Below are positions 5,918 through 7,588 of a stretch of 7,588 bases of DNA, piece after piece (the first letter of the stretch is position 1; the number at the start of each line of letters is the position of its first letter). Location of the stretch: the NCBI GenBank assembly GCA_016929815.1, contig JAFGIC010000074.1:1-7588 (forward strand), written 5' to 3'. A program made the position numbers and the translations under genes. This stretch comes from Deltaproteobacteria bacterium. GTDB lineage: Bacteria > Desulfobacterota > DSM-4660 > Desulfatiglandales > HGW-15. The notes below the pieces were generated by a model. The model was given only the letters and a program-made list of their open reading frames with translations, was not told the DNA's origin and made no database searches.

Positions 5918-6763
5918 CTAATAATGCCAGTGCAGACCGGCTGTCATCTGAAGGCCGCTCAGGTCTATGGGCTCAAATCCTATAAAGTCCCCTTCAAGGT
6001 CGTCTTTTGCCCATGAATACCTGAGATCCAGTGTCATATACATGGACTTGAATATGCGGATGTCTGCGCCTCCGCCAAGGTATATAACGGGTGTCGAGCC
6101 TGAAGATTCCAGGTCGGCGTGAAATATCTCAAGTGTTACTGTGTCCACGAAATAGCCATGCTGATTGAAACGGTACCAAAGGATGCCTGCTCCGCCGCTA
6201 AGGAAAGGAACGACAGGGGACGGCAGGTAGGCATATTCACCAACCTCCCGGCCCCTGGGCATGGGTAGAAACCTGATGCCGACAGTCAAAGGCACCTGTG
6301 AAAAGGTGGTTTTCTGGGTGATCGGCATGCCGTACTCATCGATATAGTATCGGAATTCAGAGGTTTTTTCACTCGCTGAGCTGTCTAAGCTGAAAATAAG
6401 ATCGAACCATTCATTCATACTGAAGCCGCCGTCAAAGCCGAGGTCCCACGACCGGAAGTCACTCTTATCAAGAGTAAGCTCTTCGGTAACAAAGTCAAAG
6501 ATATCGCTATCCAGCCGGGGGTAAAGTCTGCCCAAACGAAAACCTGCAAAACCCGTGGGTTTTCTGAAAAGGAAATCGGCCCTTGCCTCCCCGGTTTCGT
6601 TGAGTGTGGTCCTCTCCCGCCTGAAGGTCTGTTGCGCGGATGCCTCACTTACGGCAAATAATCCGTAACACATGAGTGCCGTAAATATAAAGGGTATTGC
6701 CTTTTTAAGGCAGCTCAACGAGACATTTGCTGCATCGTAAAATTTAATGGTATGAGATGTCAT
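5918..6763 (-). CDS. Predicted outer-membrane beta-barrel protein
   Basis: A 281-aa protein. I chose ATG at 6763, not the longer open frame to 6925, because GGGAGGA (6772-6778) lies 8 nt upstream and a signal peptide begins there. The longer version would also overlap the previous gene and cross a strong promoter. The signal peptide is CLKKAIPFIFTALMCYGLFA followed by VSEASA/QQ (cut after residue 43). The mature part has alternating polar/hydrophobic strands with Gly and aromatic residues: 'FAGFRLGRLYPRL', 'WDLGFDGGFSMNEWFDLIFS', 'VPLTVGIRFLPM', 'VVPFLSGGAGILWYRF', 'PVIYLGGGADIRIF', 'YMTLDLRYSWA'. It ends in LQMTAGLHWHY, an aromatic-terminated final strand of the kind recognised by the BAM assembly machinery. 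This fits a porin-like or opacity-type barrel, probably 8 to 10 strands; no exact family can be named. It is the first gene of a likely two-gene operon with the aromatic-rich protein (11-nt gap). Confidence 0.8.
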   Translation of the reverse strand: MTSHTIKFYDAANVSLSCLKKAIPFIFTALMCYGLFAVSEASAQQTFRRERTTLNETGEARADFLFRKPTGFAGFRLGRLYPRLDSDIFDFVTEELTLDKSDFRSWDLGFDGGFSMNEWFDLIFSLDSSASEKTSEFRYYIDEYGMPITQKTTFSQVPLTVGIRFLPMPRGREVGEYAYLPSPVVPFLSGGAGILWYRFNQHGYFVDTVTLEIFHADLESSGSTPVIYLGGGADIRIFKSMYMTLDLRYSWAKDDLEGDFIGFEPIDLSGLQMTAGLHWHY

Positions 6764-6818
6764 TACGGCATTCCTCCCTGGTAAATTCGCCTGAATAACA
6801 GAGGCTTTTCTTGATATT

Positions 6819-6847
6819 AGTATAAGTAAATAAAGCGATATTGTCAA
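6819..6847 (-). promoter_or_regulatory. Near-consensus sigma70 promoter of the barrel/aromatic-protein operon
   Basis: Read on the - strand, a perfect -35 TTGACA (6842-6847) is followed by a 17-nt spacer and a -10 TATACT (6819-6824, one mismatch). Transcription should start near 6812 and give a leader of about 49 nt before the ATG at 6763, with its SD at 6772-6778. The strength of this site argues that the two downstream genes are well expressed and independent of the upstream small barrel gene. Confidence 0.82.
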
Positions 6848-6900
6848 TTCATGGGAGTCAAACTCTCCGCGCCCGACACTTTTGGCGGGGAGGTTCCTTT

Positions 6901-7419
6901 TTATCTGATACGCATATTGAGACACAGGGCAAAAAGAAAATGGTGCTCGGGCGCCAGCACGATAATCCGTCCGTCTGCTTTAATGCCCAGGGTGTCGGTA
7001 AAAAAGTATTTCATGCCGTATCCGAAATCTGCGATAGAATCCCTGTATCTTTCTCCTGTATAGTTGATGCCCAGAGCGCCGGCGCCTACTGCGAGATATG
7101 GAATCATGCCTTTCCACTCGTTATAATAATGCAGGAGCTCGATACGGTAGAAATAAAAGTTTACATCAGATCCGTCCACCTGTGCACTGCTGCGGCCGAA
7201 ATTGTAGTTGCCTTCAATGCCGTACTGTTTGCTGAAGTCAAAACCCAAGCCAATACCCAGGGGGATAGGGTTGTCGATGTCCTTTAAATTATAAAAGTCG
7301 AAATGATAAAAGCCGGTATTCGGGCTCAGGTAAAAGGTCCTCGGCCTTATTTCAGCATGCAGATTGCCTATAAATGTCAGTAGGAAGGCAATAGTCGGTA
7401 AAATTATCTTTATTCTCAT
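6901..7419 (-). CDS. Small OmpA-type outer-membrane beta-barrel protein without OmpA C-terminal domain
   Basis: A 172-aa protein. Start ATG at 7419, with AAAGGA ending about 8 nt upstream. The signal peptide is MRIKIILPTIAFLLTFIGNL-HA, cut after residue 22. The mature protein reads as strands and tight turns of an OmpA-like 8-strand barrel. 'TFYLSPNTGFYHFDF' and 'PLGIGLGFDFSKQYGIEGNY' come first. 'NFYFYRIELLHYYNEWKGMI' with PYLAVGAGALGINY comes next. 'DFGYGMKYFFTDTLGIKADG' with RIIV follows, the classic 'G.G.kYFltd.lalr.d.R' segment. Many relatives continue into a peptidoglycan-binding OmpA domain, but here the protein stops after FALCLNMRIR with no aromatic terminal residue. No continuation is visible in the sequence after the stop. 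It may be a stand-alone small barrel or a 3'-truncated gene. Its ligand or role cannot be told. The gap of 137 nt to the next gene holds that gene's own promoter. Confidence 0.8.
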   Translation of the reverse strand: MRIKIILPTIAFLLTFIGNLHAEIRPRTFYLSPNTGFYHFDFYNLKDIDNPIPLGIGLGFDFSKQYGIEGNYNFGRSSAQVDGSDVNFYFYRIELLHYYNEWKGMIPYLAVGAGALGINYTGERYRDSIADFGYGMKYFFTDTLGIKADGRIIVLAPEHHFLFALCLNMRIR

Positions 7420-7516
7420 GAAATATTCCTTTGTTGGAAATTGATTATTGTCAGGCGTTATGATTAATGCAAATGATATGCAGATTACTATAACGTTTGT
7501 AGTTAATTCGTTTAAA

Positions 7517-7544
7517 TTAATACCTTATTAAGATATATTGTCAA
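7517..7544 (-). promoter_or_regulatory. Candidate sigma70 promoter of the small OmpA-like gene
   Basis: On the - strand, TTGACA (7539-7544) is followed by 16 nt and TATTAA (7517-7522, 4 of 6 matches). The start point would lie about 90 nt before the ATG at 7419. The segment TTGACAATAT is identical to the -35 region of the downstream barrel operon. A closer but weaker candidate is TTGCAT (7467-7472), 17 nt, AATAAT (7444-7449). Otherwise 7420-7588 is AT-rich and shows no gene. Confidence 0.45.
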
Positions 7545-7588
7545 CCATTGCTGTACAAAATAGATGTAAATTTTATTCTATAAATTTA

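Noticed and set aside
6844..6895. GC-rich imperfect hairpin after the small barrel gene (CTCCCCGCC / GGCGCGGAG on the - strand)
   Set aside because: It has a central C/C mismatch and no T-run, so I do not call it an intrinsic terminator.
6764..6925. N-terminal extension of the 281-aa barrel protein to an ATG at 6925
   Set aside because: It would run through a near-consensus promoter and overlap the preceding gene. The ATG at 6763 has an ideal SD and begins the signal peptide.
6841..7287. 148-codon open frame on the + strand
   Set aside because: It is antisense to the OmpA-like barrel gene, which has a signal peptide, an SD and barrel strands; the + frame shows no recognisable domain.

Overview
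The window looks like chromosomal DNA of a free-living Gram-negative bacterium. It has three exported envelope proteins, two of them probable outer-membrane beta-barrels with Shine-Dalgarno (SD) sites and sigma70-type promoters. The gene types (KaiC-family protein, NifX/NifB-type cofactor domain, zinc ribbon plus DUF2007, RCC1 propeller with a CFIATAAY tail, SagB-type nitroreductase) would fit Desulfobacterota, Nitrospirota or a similar anaerobic lineage. That placement is inferred from gene types only. I see no rRNA, tRNA, CRISPR array, transposase or phage gene.

Left part (1-3037, all +). A NifX/NifB-type domain protein enters from beyond the left edge. Next comes a roughly 180-nt structured leader and a 251-aa KaiC-family protein whose usual catalytic residues are substituted. 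A small zinc-ribbon/DUF2007 protein follows. The stretch 1793-2281 has no intact gene; it holds frame-broken coding remnants and a strong 47-nt inverted repeat. A SagB-type nitroreductase with a TTG start follows. These genes are separated by 79 to 489 nt, so they look like individually expressed units rather than one operon.

Middle (3038-4535). A short orphan peptide frame resembling one Kelch or RCC1 blade precedes a secreted seven-blade RCC1-like protein. That protein ends exactly at the motif CFIATAAY. A strong hairpin terminator lies in the convergent gap and could serve both directions.

Right part (4536-7588, all -). Three exported proteins are read leftward. A small 172-aa OmpA-like barrel has its own upstream region. 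A 281-aa barrel-like protein follows, driven by a near-consensus promoter (TTGACA, 17 nt, TATACT). It is tightly coupled (11-nt gap) to a 456-aa exported protein with an aromatic, Tyr/Trp-rich region and a Ser-rich tail. The last two are probably one envelope operon of unknown role.

The most unusual points are the KaiC-like probable pseudo-ATPase, the leader that could mask its ribosome-binding site, the palindrome inside gene debris, and the RCC1 protein cut at its CFI box. No complete new multi-gene system can be demonstrated from the sequence alone.
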